Source: Rossellomorea pakistanensis (GTDB lineage: Bacteria > Bacillota > Bacilli > Bacillales > Bacillaceae_B). Taken from it: a DNA stretch of 48,996 bases. Of this stretch, positions 1 through 16,438 are shown piece after piece; position 1 is the first letter of the stretch; the number at the start of each line of letters is the position of its first letter. The DNA lies in the NCBI RefSeq assembly GCF_016908495.1, contig NZ_JAFBDZ010000010.1, positions 1 through 48,996 of the forward strand. The letters are read 5' to 3'. Both the position numbers and the translations under genes were made by a program. Below the pieces are notes generated by a model, which saw only the letters and a list, made by a program, of their open reading frames with translations, was not told where the DNA came from and did no database searches.

Positions 1-43
1 AATCAAAATTAAACCACATATATCAACAAAAAAAAAAAAACAC

Positions 44-808
44 TTAAACAAAACTAATATCTACAAATATAACAAAATTATCTTCTTCTTTTTCTACCAT
101 AATTTCTGCATTCTGAGCTTCGTCAGTTAGACCTACGAATATATTTAAATGTTCGTTTAGAATTTTTGCACCTAAAGAAATCGCTTCTTTTGGTCCAATA
201 CTTCCATCAGTCCAAACATCAAGAGAAAGTTTATCATAGTTCGTCATTTGACCAACACGAGTATTCTCTACTTGATAGTTAACGCGAGAAACTGGAGTGT
301 AAATAGAGTCGATTGGGATCACGCCAATTGGAAGATCCTCACGCTTATTTTGTACAGCAGGATTGTATCCACGACCGCGTTGTGCAGATAAACGCATACG
401 GAAGTGACTATTTGATGAAAGTGTAGCTAAGTGTAAATCAGGATTTAACACTTCAACATCACTATCATGAGTAATATCAGCTGCTGTTACCACTCCTTCA
501 CCCTGCACATCAATTTCAAGCGTTTTTTCCTCATCAGAGTAAATTTTCAACGCTAGCTTTTTGATATTCAAAATGATGGATGTTACATCTTCCACGACGC
601 CTTCAATTGTTGAAAATTCATGCAGTACTCCATCTATTTGAATAGATGTGACAGCGGCACCTGGGAGTGAGGATAATAGGATACTACGTAAGGAGTTAAC
701 CAAAGTTTTACCATATCCACGCTCAAGTGGTTCTACGACGAACTTTCCAAACTTGGCATCATCGCTGATCTCAACCGTTTCAATTTTTGGCTTTTCAATT
801 TCGATCAT
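44..808 (-). CDS. rpoA: RNA polymerase alpha subunit, 3'-truncated at window edge
   Basis: This is the alpha subunit, whose N-terminal domain dimerises and nucleates assembly of beta and beta'. The first 243 codons match Bacillus alpha closely (start [14 protein letters not shown]; dimerisation block [28 protein letters not shown]). After the acidic linker (EKEED, near base 80) the frame changes into about 11 unrelated residues and stops, so the whole C-terminal domain (normally about 70 more residues, binding UP elements and activators) is missing. The last 80 bases are low-complexity A/C-rich sequence, so the loss is probably damage at a contig end rather than a real truncation. Residues 34, 37 and 42 also deviate from the family. 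It is the last gene of the S10-spc-alpha cluster here; rplQ would be expected beyond the edge. Confidence 0.9.
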   Translation of the reverse strand: MIEIEKPKIETVEISDDAKFGKFVVEPLERGYGKTLVNSLRSILLSSLPGAAVTSIQIDGVLHEFSTIEGVVEDVTSIILNIKKLALKIYSDEEKTLEIDVQGEGVVTAADITHDSDVEVLNPDLHLATLSSNSHFRMRLSAQRGRGYNPAVQNKREDLPIGVIPIDSIYTPVSRVNYQVENTRVGQMTNYDKLSLDVWTDGSIGPKEAISLGAKILNEHLNIFVGLTDEAQNAEIMVEKEEDNFVIFVDISFV

Positions 809-946
809 TAATATTTACCCTCCTTCAAAACGTCGAAACCCCGGTAAAATATCTATAAATGATCATTTAACCGAAATTCCTCATGTACGTTCCCGATTGT
901 GCACCAACAACTGGATTAACATTTTCTGAATGAAACGTATCAATAT

Positions 947-975
947 ATCATATCCCATTATTGACAAGGATACAA
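947..975 (-). promoter_or_regulatory. Candidate sigma-A promoter ahead of rpoA
   Basis: On the minus strand a TTGTAT -35 is separated by 17 bases from a TATGAT -10. It lies in the 183-base gap between rpsK and rpoA, which is unusually long for this tightly packed cluster. It could give rpoA (and rplQ) transcription independent of the long superoperon. Confidence 0.55.
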
Positions 976-991
976 AATTTATACAGAAAAA

Positions 992-1381
<390 letters not shown>

Positions 1382-1405
1382 TTAGAAGGAACCTCCTTTA
1401 CTTAA

Positions 1406-1771
1406 TTATTTTTTCTTGTTCGCTACAGTCTTACGAGGACCTTTGCGTGTACGAGCATTGTTTTTTGTATGTTGTCCGCGAACCGGTAAACCACGACGGT
1501 GACGAAGACCGCGGTAAGAACCGATTTCCATTAGACGTTTGATGTTAAGAGAAACTTCACGACGAAGATCCCCCTCAACTTTCAATTTGTCAACGATATC
1601 ACGGATTTTTCCTAATTCGTCATCAGTAAGATCACGAACGCGAGTATCTTCAGAAACACCAGCTTCTGCTAGAATTTTTTCTGCAGTTGTTTTACCAATA
1701 CCGAAAATATAAGTTAGTGAAATGACAATACGTTTGTCACGTGGAATGTCTACACCAGCAATACGTGCCAT
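1406..1771 (-). CDS. rpsM: 30S ribosomal protein S13
   Basis: S13 is in the head of the 30S subunit; its C-terminal tail approaches the P-site tRNA and its body forms bridges to the 50S subunit. The 121-residue product begins [14 protein letters not shown], carries the helix-two-turn-helix region ([14 protein letters not shown]), and ends in the conserved basic tail ([20 protein letters not shown], then RKGPRK). It is part of the standard infA-rpmJ-rpsM-rpsK-rpoA order. Confidence 0.98.
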   Translation of the reverse strand: MARIAGVDIPRDKRIVISLTYIFGIGKTTAEKILAEAGVSEDTRVRDLTDDELGKIRDIVDKLKVEGDLRREVSLNIKRLMEIGSYRGLRHRRGLPVRGQHTKNNARTRKGPRKTVANKKK

Positions 1772-1795
1772 AGTAATAGCGCACCTCCTTTAAGA

Positions 1796-1915
<120 letters not shown>

Positions 1916-1947
1916 CTAACCTCCTTGATAGTACGGAGTGCAAAAGA

Positions 1948-2166
1948 TTATTTATAACGATAAGTAATTCTTCCACGAGTTAAGTCATAAGGAGACAGCT
2001 CAACTGTCACTTTATCTCCAGGTAAAATGCGGATAAAGTGCATGCGGATCTTTCCAGATACGTGAGCAAGTACCGTATGACCATTTTCTAATTCTACCTT
2101 GAACATTGCGTTAGGTAAAGTCTCAGCAACTGTACCTTCCACTTCAATTACATCATCTTTCGCCAT
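1948..2166 (-). CDS. infA: Translation initiation factor IF-1
   Basis: IF-1 binds the 30S A site during initiation and assists IF-2 and IF-3. The 72-residue OB-fold protein starts [13 protein letters not shown] and contains the diagnostic [19 protein letters not shown] core and the RITYRYK end. I place the start at this ATG rather than eight codons upstream, because it matches the family and is preceded by GGGAGA; the gene overlaps the end of the upstream ybzG frame by 14 bases, suggesting translational coupling. Confidence 0.97.
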   Translation of the reverse strand: MAKDDVIEVEGTVAETLPNAMFKVELENGHTVLAHVSGKIRMHFIRILPGDKVTVELSPYDLTRGRITYRYK

Positions 2167-2479
2167 CGAATTCGTCTCCCTTCTTAACATCTTCTAAGAC
2201 CTCATTCACAAACTTTGTAAGAGCATATCGCAACTTTCCATTTGTGACGCGCCCGGTCTCTAGTATACTGCTCTGAACTTCCGGAGAGATATAATCGTAA
2301 AACGTAAGGTGGGAGATGTTTTTTTTCTTAGGACGATCAAACTTTCGTTTCTCACCATCCGCAATCAAAACAAAGCGTTCATTAATCTGTTGAATAATAA
2401 CAGCATGTTGGCTTGTGTCTCTTCCCTTATTAATTTTCACGATTTGACCTATTCTCGGAGTCGATTCGGACTCGATCAA
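2153..2479 (-). CDS. ybzG: KOW-domain RNA-binding protein (YbzG-like)
   Basis: This 108-residue protein has an N-terminal KOW/L14e-like motif ([20 protein letters not shown], about residues 10-30) and a basic segment [11 protein letters not shown] typical of the Bacillus proteins found between map and infA. KOW modules bind rRNA or ribosomal proteins, so a ribosome-associated role is an inference; the exact function is not known to me. The best start is TTG, seven bases after AAGGTG. Its end overlaps the infA start by 14 bases. Confidence 0.85.
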   Translation of the reverse strand: MIESESTPRIGQIVKINKGRDTSQHAVIIQQINERFVLIADGEKRKFDRPKKKNISHLTFYDYISPEVQSSILETGRVTNGKLRYALTKFVNEVLEDVKKGDEFDGER

Positions 2480-2495
2480 TTCAGATCACCTTCAC

Positions 2496-3242
2496 TTAGG
2501 CTTTCGTTAATATCTCGTAACCTTCTTCTGTAATGGCAATGGTATGTTCGAAATGCGCACACATTTTACCATCTACTGTAACAACTGTCCAGTTATCCGA
2601 TAATGTCTTTACATAGCGATTACCCGCATTCACCATTGGTTCAATAGCAAGTATCATGCCAGGCTTTAAGCGTGGACCTTTACCCGGTGGCCCGTAATGA
2701 GGAATTTGTGGATCCTCATGTAAGTCTTGACCAACACCGTGTCCAACATACTCGCGAACAATGGAAAATCCATTAGCTTCTACAAAGGTTTGTATAGCAT
2801 GAGAGATGTTCGATAGACGTTCGCCTGGTTTTGCTTCTTTTAAGCCGATATATAAAGAATCTTCTGTTACATCTAATAGCTTTTGAGTTTCATCATCTAT
2901 TGTGCCAACAGGATATGTCCAAGCAGAGTCACCATGGTAACCATTATATTTTGCACCTATGTCGATACTAATAATGTCGCCTTCTTTTAGACTGCGATCT
3001 CCCGGAATTCCATGTACAAGTTCGTTATTAACGGAAGCACAGATACTGCCACGAAACCCATTATAACCTTTAAATGAAGGAATTGCATCAGATGCCCGAA
3101 TAAAATTCTCGGCAATTGCATCCAATTCTTTCGTTGTTATTCCTGGGGTAATGTGCTTTTGCAATTCCTTGTGAGTTAAAGCGACTATCTTACCTGCCGT
3201 ACGCATAATATCAATCTCACGAGGGGTTTTACAAATGATCAT
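2496..3242 (-). CDS. map: Methionine aminopeptidase, type I
   Basis: MAP removes the initiator methionine from nascent proteins with small second residues. The 248-residue product has the type I fold with no zinc-finger extension. The metal-ligand motifs are all visible: [18 protein letters not shown] (two Asp), [20 protein letters not shown] (His), LAIEPMV (Glu) and AHFEHTIAI (Glu). It starts two bases after the adk stop codon, so the two are co-translated, and it precedes ybzG and infA as in other Bacillaceae. Confidence 0.98.
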   Translation of the reverse strand: MIICKTPREIDIMRTAGKIVALTHKELQKHITPGITTKELDAIAENFIRASDAIPSFKGYNGFRGSICASVNNELVHGIPGDRSLKEGDIISIDIGAKYNGYHGDSAWTYPVGTIDDETQKLLDVTEDSLYIGLKEAKPGERLSNISHAIQTFVEANGFSIVREYVGHGVGQDLHEDPQIPHYGPPGKGPRLKPGMILAIEPMVNAGNRYVKTLSDNWTVVTVDGKMCAHFEHTIAITEEGYEILTKA

Positions 3243-3244
3243 TA

Positions 3245-5246
<2,002 letters not shown>

Positions 5247-5247
<1 letters not shown>

Positions 5248-5687
5248 TAAATCACCTCAGTTTTACCGCCAGCAGCATCAATAGCTTCTTTGGCAGAAGA
5301 TGAGAATTTGTGTGCTTTTACAGTTAGCTTCTTCTCGATATTACCTTTACCAAGAATTTTAATACCAGCTTTTTCACTGCTTACTACACCAGTTTCAATA
5401 AGAAGTTCTGGAGTTACTTCTGTTCCATCTTCGAAGCGATTTAATGCATCTAAATTTACGATTGCATATTCTTTACGATTGATGTTAGTGAAACCACGTT
5501 TAGGTAGACGTTGGAATAAAGGGGTTTGACCACCCTCAAAACCAAGACGTACTCCGCCGCCAGAACGTGCGTTTTGACCTTTATGACCTTTTCCAGCAGT
5601 TTTACCATTACCAGAACCGATCCCACGGCCTACACGATTACGCTTTTTGCGTGAACCTTCAGCAGGTTTTAACTCATGTAATTTCAT
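5247..5687 (-). CDS. rplO: 50S ribosomal protein L15
   Basis: L15 is a late-assembly protein near the 50S central region. The 146-residue product begins [20 protein letters not shown] with the Gly/Lys-rich extension ([20 protein letters not shown]) that threads into rRNA, and a globular C-terminal domain. A GTG three codons upstream is in frame, but it falls inside the Shine-Dalgarno AAGGAGGTG, so the ATG seven bases downstream of that element is the start. The stop codon overlaps the secY start. Confidence 0.97.
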
Positions 5688-5720
5688 GTCGGGCACCTCC
5701 TTGTTAAAAAAAGTATCTTA

Positions 5721-5903
5721 TTAAACTTCTTTAACCGTTACTAAGTGAGCAACCTTATTAATCATGCCACGAATAGCAGGATTATCTTGCTGTTCAACTG
5801 TTTGATGAAGTTTACGTAAACCAAGAGCTTTAACTGTTTCGCGTTGGTTTTCTGGACGACCAATCACACTGCGAGTGAGGGTAATTTCTAGTTTGTTCGC
5901 CAT
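5721..5903 (-). CDS. rpmD: 50S ribosomal protein L30
   Basis: L30 is a small 50S protein. The 60-residue sequence ([20 protein letters not shown], then [35 protein letters not shown]) matches the family over its whole length. It sits between rpsE and rplO in the spc order with a GGAGG site upstream. Confidence 0.97.
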   Translation of the reverse strand: MANKLEITLTRSVIGRPENQRETVKALGLRKLHQTVEQQDNPAIRGMINKVAHLVTVKEV

Positions 5904-5915
5904 TGTTATCCCTCC

Positions 5916-6799
<884 letters not shown>

Positions 6800-6831
6800 T
6801 GAGGTCACTCCTTTCCTCTACCTATGCGGCA

Positions 6832-7368
6832 TTATTTACCAGTTTTACCTTCTTTACGGCGCACATATTCGCCTTCGTAACGAATACCTTTACCTTTGTA
6901 AGGCTCTGGGGAACGAACAGCACGAATGTTAGCTGCAGTTGCACCAACGCGTTCTTTATCGATACCCTTTACAGAAACTTTTGTATTAGCAGGAACATCG
7001 ATTTCGATTCCTTCTTCAGGTTCAATCTCAACTGGGTGAGAGTAACCAACGTTAAGAACAAGTTTCTTGCCTTGTTTTTGAGCACGATAACCTACACCGA
7101 TAAGCTCTAAATTTCTTTCAAATCCTTTAGAAACACCTTCAACCATGTTAGCAATTAGGGCACGAGTTGTACCGTGTAATGCACGATGATCTTTAGCATC
7201 TGAAGGACGAGTGATATTTACAATGTTCTCTTCCAATTCTACCTTAATATCCGGATTGAATGTACGAGATAATTCACCTTTAGGACCTTTAACTGTTACT
7301 TTGCTTCCTTCAATCGTAACTGTTACGCCTGCTGGAACCTCGATAGGTTTTTTACCTACACGTGACAT
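6832..7368 (-). CDS. rplF: 50S ribosomal protein L6
   Basis: L6 lies near the factor-binding site of the 50S subunit. The 178-residue protein shows the duplicated L6 fold: an N-terminal repeat ([19 protein letters not shown]) and a C-terminal repeat with the family signature [22 protein letters not shown]. It has a Shine-Dalgarno (GGAGG) seven to ten bases upstream and is in its standard position between rpsH and rplR. Confidence 0.98.
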   Translation of the reverse strand: MSRVGKKPIEVPAGVTVTIEGSKVTVKGPKGELSRTFNPDIKVELEENIVNITRPSDAKDHRALHGTTRALIANMVEGVSKGFERNLELIGVGYRAQKQGKKLVLNVGYSHPVEIEPEEGIEIDVPANTKVSVKGIDKERVGATAANIRAVRSPEPYKGKGIRYEGEYVRRKEGKTGK

Positions 7369-7399
7369 ATTGTTGCACCTCCATTCATTTCAAAAAATA

Positions 7400-7798
7400 T
7401 TACCAAACGTACGCTAGTACTTCTCCACCAACTTGTTTCGCACGAGCTTCTTTATCAGTTATAACTCCTTGAGAAGTAGAAACAAGAGCAACACCAAGTC
7501 CGTTAAGTACTTTAGGTACCTCGTTAGCTTTAGCATATACGCGTAGTCCTGGTTTACTGATACGTTTTACACCAGTGATAACACGTTCGTTATTAGAACC
7601 GTACTTTAAGAAAATGCGGATAACACCTTGTTTGCTATCTTCAACAAATTCTACGTCACGTACGAAACCTTCACGTTTAAGAATTTCAGCGATTTCTTTT
7701 TTGATGTTAGAAGCAGGTACTTCTAACTTCTCGTGACGTACCATATTCGCATTACGAATACGAGTTAGCAAATCTGCGATTGGATCTGTCATTGTCAT
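7400..7798 (-). CDS. rpsH: 30S ribosomal protein S8
   Basis: S8 binds the central domain of 16S rRNA early in 30S assembly; in some bacteria it also represses the spc operon. The 132-residue sequence starts [20 protein letters not shown] and ends with the signature [26 protein letters not shown]. The location between rpsN and rplF is standard. Confidence 0.98.
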   Translation of the reverse strand: MTMTDPIADLLTRIRNANMVRHEKLEVPASNIKKEIAEILKREGFVRDVEFVEDSKQGVIRIFLKYGSNNERVITGVKRISKPGLRVYAKANEVPKVLNGLGVALVSTSQGVITDKEARAKQVGGEVLAYVW

Positions 7799-7828
7799 AA
7801 TATTTTACCTCCTTCCCAAAATAGGGTA

Positions 7829-8567
<739 letters not shown>

Positions 8568-8593
8568 GTAGAGTACCTCCCTTCTATTGAGAA

Positions 8594-8905
8594 CTATTTA
8601 TCTAAAACTTCACCTGATTTAATTGCTACACGTACATTCTTGCCATCAACCGTCTTAGATCCTACACGAGTTGGCTCGTTAGACTTCGGATCAAGTGGCA
8701 TTACATTTGATACATGAATAGGTGCCTCTTGGCTGATGATGCCGCCTTGCGGATTAACTTGAGAAGGTTTTGAGTGTTTTTTAACAACGTTCACACCTTC
8801 AACAAGCACACGGTCTTTTTTAGGGAATGCTGCAAGTACTACACCCGTTTTTCCCTTGTCTTTTCCCGTGATGACCATTACTTTATCGCCTTTTTTTACA
8901 TGCAT
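8594..8905 (-). CDS. rplX: 50S ribosomal protein L24
   Basis: L24 is one of the two proteins that start 50S assembly and lies at the peptide exit tunnel. The 103-residue sequence opens with a KOW motif ([20 protein letters not shown], about residues 3-22) and continues with the conserved [18 protein letters not shown] strong GGAGGTG element precedes the ATG. Confidence 0.98.
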   Translation of the reverse strand: MHVKKGDKVMVITGKDKGKTGVVLAAFPKKDRVLVEGVNVVKKHSKPSQVNPQGGIISQEAPIHVSNVMPLDPKSNEPTRVGSKTVDGKNVRVAIKSGEVLDK

Positions 8906-8943
8906 TTTGTCGCACCTCCTTGAATGGCCAATTCAGTAATCTA

Positions 8944-9339
<396 letters not shown>

Positions 9340-9355
9340 TCAATCCGAACATATA

Positions 9356-9619
9356 TTAGATAATTACTGCTTTTTCAATTACTTCAACTAAACGGAAACG
9401 TTTTGTAGCTGAAAGTGGACGAGTTTCCATGATACGCACGATATCGCCAATTTTAGCTTCGTTTTGCTCATCATGAGCTTTGAACTTTTTAGAGTACTTT
9501 ACGCGTTTGCCGTATAGTGAGTGCTTTTTGTAAGTTTCAACCATTACAGTGACTGTTTTATCCATTTTGTCGGAAACAACACGCCCAGTGTAAACCTTAC
9601 GTTGATTGCGTTCACTCAT
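9356..9619 (-). CDS. rpsQ: 30S ribosomal protein S17
   Basis: S17 is a primary 16S rRNA-binding protein with an OB fold. The 87-residue sequence has [20 protein letters not shown], the conserved [20 protein letters not shown] and the [17 protein letters not shown] signature. It follows rpmC by about 20 bases. Confidence 0.98.
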   Translation of the reverse strand: MSERNQRKVYTGRVVSDKMDKTVTVMVETYKKHSLYGKRVKYSKKFKAHDEQNEAKIGDIVRIMETRPLSATKRFRLVEVIEKAVII

Positions 9620-9639
9620 TGAAGCAAACCTCCTCTCAA

Positions 9640-10926
<1,287 letters not shown>

Positions 10927-10929
10927 GAA

Positions 10930-11271
10930 TTATCCCTCCTTCTTTTCTGATACCACTACTGTGATGTGGCTTGTGCGTTTTAAAATTTGGCTTGCGCGTC
11001 CCATCGCACGAGGACGGAAGCGTTTCAATGTTGGCCCTTCATTAACATAAGCCTCTGTAATAACAAGATTGTTAACGTCCATATCATAGTTATGCTCTGC
11101 GTTCGCTACAGCAGATTTTAATACTTTCTCAATCACTGGAGAAGCAGCTTTTGGAGTGTGCTTCAAAATAGCTACCGCTTCGCCTACTTGCTTACCTCGG
11201 ATTAGATCTACAACTAAACGTACCTTACGAGGAGCAACACGAACTGTTCTAGCAACAGCTTTAGCTTGCAT
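10930..11271 (-). CDS. rplV: 50S ribosomal protein L22
   Basis: L22 has a long hairpin that lines the exit tunnel and forms part of the macrolide-sensitive constriction. The 113-residue protein starts [20 protein letters not shown] and carries the conserved hairpin sequence [20 protein letters not shown]. The hairpin looks intact, with no duplication or deletion of the kind linked to macrolide resistance. Confidence 0.98.
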   Translation of the reverse strand: MQAKAVARTVRVAPRKVRLVVDLIRGKQVGEAVAILKHTPKAASPVIEKVLKSAVANAEHNYDMDVNNLVITEAYVNEGPTLKRFRPRAMGRASQILKRTSHITVVVSEKKEG

Positions 11272-11290
11272 TAGGATAACCTCCTCTCAA

Positions 11291-11569
11291 TTAGCGTCTT
11301 GATTTCTTATCATCACTAGCATGACCTTTGTAAGTACGTGTTGGTGCGAATTCACCAAGTTTATGACCTACCATGTCTTCAGTGACGTATACTGGCACAT
11401 GTTTACGTCCATCGTAAACAGCGATTGTGTGACCGATGAATGCTGGGAAGATCGTTGAACGGCGAGACCAAGTTTTAATTACTTGTTTTCCCTCTGTTTC
11501 GTTCAGTTTCTCGATCTTTTCAATTAAATGATCATCAACAAAAGGTCCTTTTTTTAAGCTACGACCCAT
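11291..11569 (-). CDS. rpsS: 30S ribosomal protein S19
   Basis: S19 pairs with S13 in the 30S head. The 92-residue sequence begins [20 protein letters not shown] and has the signature [17 protein letters not shown]. It lies between rplB and rplV in the S10 operon. Confidence 0.98.
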   Translation of the reverse strand: MGRSLKKGPFVDDHLIEKIEKLNETEGKQVIKTWSRRSTIFPAFIGHTIAVYDGRKHVPVYVTEDMVGHKLGEFAPTRTYKGHASDDKKSRR

Positions 11570-11629
11570 GTTTGAACCTCCCTTCGCGATTGCTCTACGG
11601 CTCTACATTTGAACCGTAGTACAACCCCG

Positions 11630-12490
<861 letters not shown>

Positions 12491-12493
12491 TTA

Positions 12494-12778
12494 TTATACT
12501 TCAAAGAATTCGATTTCTTTGCTTTCAGTTGTAAGAGTAACTACCGCTTTACGACGTTTGTTGGTATAACCAGCATGACGTCCCATGCGCTTGAATTTAC
12601 CTTTGTAATTCATGATGTTTACTTTTGCAACGTTTACGCCAAAGATTTCTTCAACTGCATCTTTAACTTGAGTTTTGTTCGCTCTAGTATCAACTTCAAA
12701 AGTATACTTTTTGTCAGCCATAAGATCAGTCGAACGTTCTGTGATAACGGGGCGCTTAATGATTTCGCGTGCATCCAT
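12494..12778 (-). CDS. rplW: 50S ribosomal protein L23
   Basis: L23 is at the exit tunnel rim and is the docking site for trigger factor and SRP. The 94-residue protein has the [12 protein letters not shown] and [19 protein letters not shown] segments. Its ATG overlaps the rplD stop codon by one base (TAATG), so the two are translationally coupled. Confidence 0.97.
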   Translation of the reverse strand: MDAREIIKRPVITERSTDLMADKKYTFEVDTRANKTQVKDAVEEIFGVNVAKVNIMNYKGKFKRMGRHAGYTNKRRKAVVTLTTESKEIEFFEV

Positions 12779-13401
12779 TATGCAAGCACCTCCTCTACTT
12801 TTTCAACTGCTGCTTTAGTCATGACTAGCTTATCATGTCCAACAACATCAAGTACGCTAATTCCGTTTGCAGTTACAACAGTAACTCCAGGGATATTGCG
12901 AGCAGAAAGAGCTACGTTCTCGTCAAGACCATCTGTAACAACTAATGTTTTAGAGTTAACAGAAAGACCTTTTAATACATTAGCAAATTCCTTTGTTTTT
13001 GGAGCATCAAAAGCAAGTGCTTCTAATACTAAAATGTTTTCTTCTGCTACTTTAGTAGAAAGTGCAGATTTAATAGCTAAACGGCGTACTTTCTTTGGAA
13101 GTTTGTAGCTGTAGCTACGTGGAACCGGTCCAAATACAGTACCACCTCCGCGCCATTGTGGGGAACGAATTGACCCTTGACGAGCACGTCCTGTTCCTTT
13201 TTGACGCCACGGTTTACGACCACCGCCGGCTACTTCAGAACGGTTTTTTACTTTGTGAGTTCCTTGACGTAAGGAAGCTCTTTGCATTAGAACTGCTTCA
13301 AACAAAACTTGTTTGTTTGGTTCAACACCAAAGATTGAATCGTTAAGTTCGATATCACCAACTTTAGATCCGCTTTGATTAAATAAAGCTACTTTTGGCA
13401 T
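12778..13401 (-). CDS. rplD: 50S ribosomal protein L4
   Basis: L4 extends a loop into the exit tunnel opposite L22. The 207-residue product contains the long basic loop ([19 protein letters not shown], then [14 protein letters not shown]) and the C-terminal globular domain that binds L24 rRNA helices. In E. coli L4 represses the S10 operon; in Bacillus this regulation is different, and the leader upstream of rpsJ here should not be assumed to be L4-controlled. Confidence 0.98.
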   Translation of the reverse strand: MPKVALFNQSGSKVGDIELNDSIFGVEPNKQVLFEAVLMQRASLRQGTHKVKNRSEVAGGGRKPWRQKGTGRARQGSIRSPQWRGGGTVFGPVPRSYSYKLPKKVRRLAIKSALSTKVAEENILVLEALAFDAPKTKEFANVLKGLSVNSKTLVVTDGLDENVALSARNIPGVTVVTANGISVLDVVGHDKLVMTKAAVEKVEEVLA

Positions 13402-13431
13402 TCCTTTTTCCTCCTTTCCTATAAGTCTCTA

Positions 13432-14058
13432 TTATGCTTTAATCGCACTTTTGACTTTGATTAATGCTTTTTTAGGTCCAGGAACATTTCCTTTCACTAA
13501 TAGAAGGTTGCGTTCAGCATCCACTTTTACGATCTCAAGGTTTTGGATCGTGATTTGTTCTCCACCCATACGTCCTGGTAGTAATTTACCTTTGAATACG
13601 CGGTTTGGATCAACAGGTCCCATTGAACCAGGGCGACGGTGGTAACGAGAACCGTGAGACATAGGTCCGCGGGATTGATTATGACGCTTGATCGCACCTT
13701 GGAAACCTTTCCCCTTAGATACTCCAGTTACATCTACAATATCGCCTTCTGCGAAAATATTAACTTTGACTTCTTGACCAACTTCGTACTCTTCCACGTT
13801 TATTCCGCGAATTTCACGGATGAAGCGCTTAGGAGCAGTTTCTGCTTTAGCAACATGGCCTTTTTCAGGTTTGTTTGAAAGCTTTTCGCGTTTGTCTTCG
13901 AATCCAACTTGGATTGCTTCATATCCATCAACATCAGTTGATTTCTTTTGAAGGACAATGTTTCCAGTAGCTTCAATTACTGTTACAGGGATAAGATCAC
14001 CGTTTTCAGCAAAAACTTGAGTCATACCGATCTTTCTTCCTAAGATTCCTTTGGTCAT
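13432..14058 (-). CDS. rplC: 50S ribosomal protein L3
   Basis: L3 is an early assembly protein whose loop reaches the peptidyl-transferase centre. The 208-residue protein starts [20 protein letters not shown] and contains the family signature ([20 protein letters not shown], then [14 protein letters not shown]). It is preceded by AGGAGGTG. Confidence 0.98.
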   Translation of the reverse strand: MTKGILGRKIGMTQVFAENGDLIPVTVIEATGNIVLQKKSTDVDGYEAIQVGFEDKREKLSNKPEKGHVAKAETAPKRFIREIRGINVEEYEVGQEVKVNIFAEGDIVDVTGVSKGKGFQGAIKRHNQSRGPMSHGSRYHRRPGSMGPVDPNRVFKGKLLPGRMGGEQITIQNLEIVKVDAERNLLLVKGNVPGPKKALIKVKSAIKA

Positions 14059-14091
14059 GAGTCACACCTCCTAAAATATGTTTGTATAAGA

Positions 14092-14530
<439 letters not shown>

Positions 14531-14531
14531 T

Positions 14532-14560
14532 ATTATATCTAAAACACAAAGCGGATGCAA
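14532..14560 (-). promoter_or_regulatory. S10 operon promoter P2 (gene-proximal)
   Basis: A TTGCAT -35 and a perfect TATAAT -10 are separated by 17 bases on the minus strand. It lies about 130 bases ahead of rpsJ and directly upstream of the conserved leader. Confidence 0.75.
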
Positions 14561-14601
14561 GATTTATTGCGGAAAATCTTTGTGTTTTGCACACTTTTTC
14601 T

Positions 14602-14630
14602 ATTATACAAACCTAATAGACTCTTTTCAA
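14602..14630 (-). promoter_or_regulatory. S10 operon promoter P1 (distal)
   Basis: A TTGAAA -35 and a TATAAT -10 are separated by exactly 17 bases on the minus strand, 70 bases upstream of P2. Two strong tandem sigma-A promoters fit the demand for ribosomal protein mRNA. Confidence 0.78.
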
Positions 14631-14639
14631 GTGTGAATA

Positions 14640-15098
14640 CTATTTTCGGAATATTTCTCAAGCCGTAAATACGATATAGAGAATCATTTTATAGGATGAG
14701 AAAAATGGATGGGAACAAAAATGGGAATCATGAATATCCAGAATCACTTGTTGGATTCCCCTCTCCAAGAGCACCAGAAGAAATTGTTCGAGGTAATGGG
14801 GGAAATGTTTAATTCGTCATTCAACAGTGTTAGGGAAAAAAGTTTGTCCACTTTCGTTAATCATTTGCCTGATACAGTATTATTTGTTCAGAATCAAAAT
14901 AAATTGACCAGTCGACAAAATTAGGCATTTTCCGCACACCTGTTGCCAAACCCTTCCTTATACCATTTATGTACCCCATCAAGGTCACTCATTACATGGG
15001 ACAAGCTGGGAATGATAGGGAACAAAGTAGTGAGCCTGCACCACATTAAACACATTCATTTCTAAGTATCAACATACATGTATTTTATATTTCTATAC
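14640..15098. other. Interval between the tufA terminator and the S10 promoters, no recognised gene
   Basis: About 460 bases lie between the tufA terminator and the S10 promoters. In B. subtilis this position holds ybaC (a putative hydrolase); nothing like it is present here. Two overlapping plus-strand short frames exist: 14705-14812 (35 codons, ATG eight bases after AGGA) and 14709-14924 (71 codons). Neither is recognisable, and no plus-strand promoter is convincing. The stretch from 14930 to 15098 holds nothing I can identify. Confidence 0.6.
14709..14924 (+). CDS. Unrecognised 71-codon open frame, doubtful gene
   Basis: This is the only plus-strand frame in the tufA-rpsJ interval longer than 60 codons. 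It encodes a hydrophilic peptide (middle part HLLDSPLQEHQKKLFEVMGE) with no transmembrane segment, signal or motif I know. Its ATG lacks a good Shine-Dalgarno at the right distance; a better-placed one serves a different 35-codon frame four bases upstream. It runs against every other gene here. I do not recognise it and think it is more likely chance or a gene remnant than a functional gene. Confidence 0.2.
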   Translation: MGTKMGIMNIQNHLLDSPLQEHQKKLFEVMGEMFNSSFNSVREKSLSTFVNHLPDTVLFVQNQNKLTSRQN

Positions 15099-15133
15099 GA
15101 AAAAAAAAGTGGATGGGCGTCCCCATCCACTTT
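15099..15133 (-). terminator. Intrinsic terminator of the str operon (after tufA)
   Basis: On the minus strand a perfect 12-bp stem (AAAGTGGATGGG / CCCATCCACTTT) with a four-base loop is followed by a run of T. It begins 15 bases after the tufA stop codon and closes the rpsL-rpsG-fusA-tufA unit. Confidence 0.93.
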
Positions 15134-15147
15134 CGTGTTTATTGTAA

Positions 15148-16338
15148 TTATTCAGTGATTGTAGCAACTACTCCAGCGCCTACAGTACGTCCACCCTCAC
15201 GGATAGAGAATTTAGTACCTTCTTCGATCGCGATTGGAGAAATTAGTTCAACTGTCATTTCTACGTTATCTCCAGGCATAACCATTTCTACGCCTTCAGG
15301 AAGATTACAGATACCAGTTACGTCAGTTGTACGGAAGTAGAACTGCGGACGGTAGTTAGAGAAGAATGGAGTATGACGTCCACCCTCTTCTTTAGAAAGA
15401 ACATATACTTCAGCTTTAAACTTTGTGTGTGGAGTGATTGTACCTGGCTTAGCAAGTACTTGACCGCGTTGGATATCTTCACGAGAAACCCCACGAAGAA
15501 GAGCTCCAATGTTATCACCAGCTTCTGCATAATCAAGAAGCTTACGGAACATTTCTACACCAGTTACAGTAGTTTTAGATGGCTCTTCTGTAAGACCGAT
15601 GATTTCGATCTCGTCACCAACTTTAACTTGTCCACGCTCAACACGTCCTGTAGCAACTGTTCCACGACCTGTAATTGAGAATACATCCTCTACAGGCATC
15701 ATGAATGGTTTTTCAGTGTCACGTTCTGGAGTTGGGATATATTCATCTACTGCATCCATTAATTCGTAGATTTTTTCTTCCCATTCTGCTTCACCTTCAA
15801 GAGCTTTAAGAGCAGAACCTTTGATTACAGGAACATCGTCGCCTGGGAAATCGTATTCAGAAAGAAGATCACGAACTTCCATTTCTACTAGTTCTAGTAA
15901 TTCTTCATCGTCTACCATGTCACATTTGTTCATGAATACAACAAGGTAAGGTACACCTACTTGACGAGAAAGAAGAATGTGCTCACGAGTTTGTGGCATT
16001 GGGCCATCAGCAGCAGATACTACTAGGATTCCACCATCCATTTGAGCAGCACCAGTGATCATGTTTTTAACATAGTCAGCATGTCCTGGGCAGTCAACGT
16101 GTGCATAGTGACGAGTGTCAGTTTCATACTCAACGTGCGCAGTAGAGATTGTGATTCCACGCTCTCTTTCTTCTGGAGCACCATCAATTTGGTCGTATGC
16201 CATTGCAGTACCACGGTTAAATTTCTTATGAAGAACAGTTGTGATAGCAGCAGTTAAAGTAGTTTTACCATGGTCAACGTGACCAATTGTACCGATATTA
16301 GCATGTGATTTGGAACGATCGAATTTTTCCTTAGCCAT
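15148..16338 (-). CDS. tufA: Translation elongation factor Tu
   Basis: EF-Tu carries aminoacyl-tRNA to the ribosome as a GTP complex. The 396-residue protein has the P-loop GHVDHGKT (residues 19-26), the switch motif DCPGH, the base-specificity motif NKCD, and complete domains 2 and 3 ending [14 protein letters not shown]. Residues of the kirromycin-type interface look normal. It is the last gene of the str operon but has its own candidate promoter and a long leader after fusA, allowing higher expression. Confidence 0.99.
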   Translation of the reverse strand: MAKEKFDRSKSHANIGTIGHVDHGKTTLTAAITTVLHKKFNRGTAMAYDQIDGAPEERERGITISTAHVEYETDTRHYAHVDCPGHADYVKNMITGAAQMDGGILVVSAADGPMPQTREHILLSRQVGVPYLVVFMNKCDMVDDEELLELVEMEVRDLLSEYDFPGDDVPVIKGSALKALEGEAEWEEKIYELMDAVDEYIPTPERDTEKPFMMPVEDVFSITGRGTVATGRVERGQVKVGDEIEIIGLTEEPSKTTVTGVEMFRKLLDYAEAGDNIGALLRGVSREDIQRGQVLAKPGTITPHTKFKAEVYVLSKEEGGRHTPFFSNYRPQFYFRTTDVTGICNLPEGVEMVMPGDNVEMTVELISPIAIEEGTKFSIREGGRTVGAGVVATITE

Positions 16339-16387
16339 TTGGAAATCCTCCTTTGATTTTAAAAGAAATAAGTATTTTATTTGGAAG

Positions 16388-16416
16388 TTTGAAGATGGTA
16401 GACTACCATCTTCAAA
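16388..16416 (-). promoter_or_regulatory. Perfect 13-bp hairpin in the tufA leader
   Basis: Between fusA and tufA a 13-base arm (TTTGAAGATGGTA) is followed by three bases and its exact reverse complement. No T-run follows, so it is not a standard terminator. It would form in the 5' untranslated RNA just downstream of the candidate tufA promoter and could stabilise the message or act as a processing site. Confidence 0.6.
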
Positions 16417-16438
16417 GCTACCATTGCTTACAATAGTA

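Noticed and set aside
14705..14812. 35-codon plus-strand frame with a fair Shine-Dalgarno
   Set aside because: Composition is odd (many Gly, Asn, Pro), it overlaps the longer frame in another phase, and no promoter is visible; kept only as part of the interval description.
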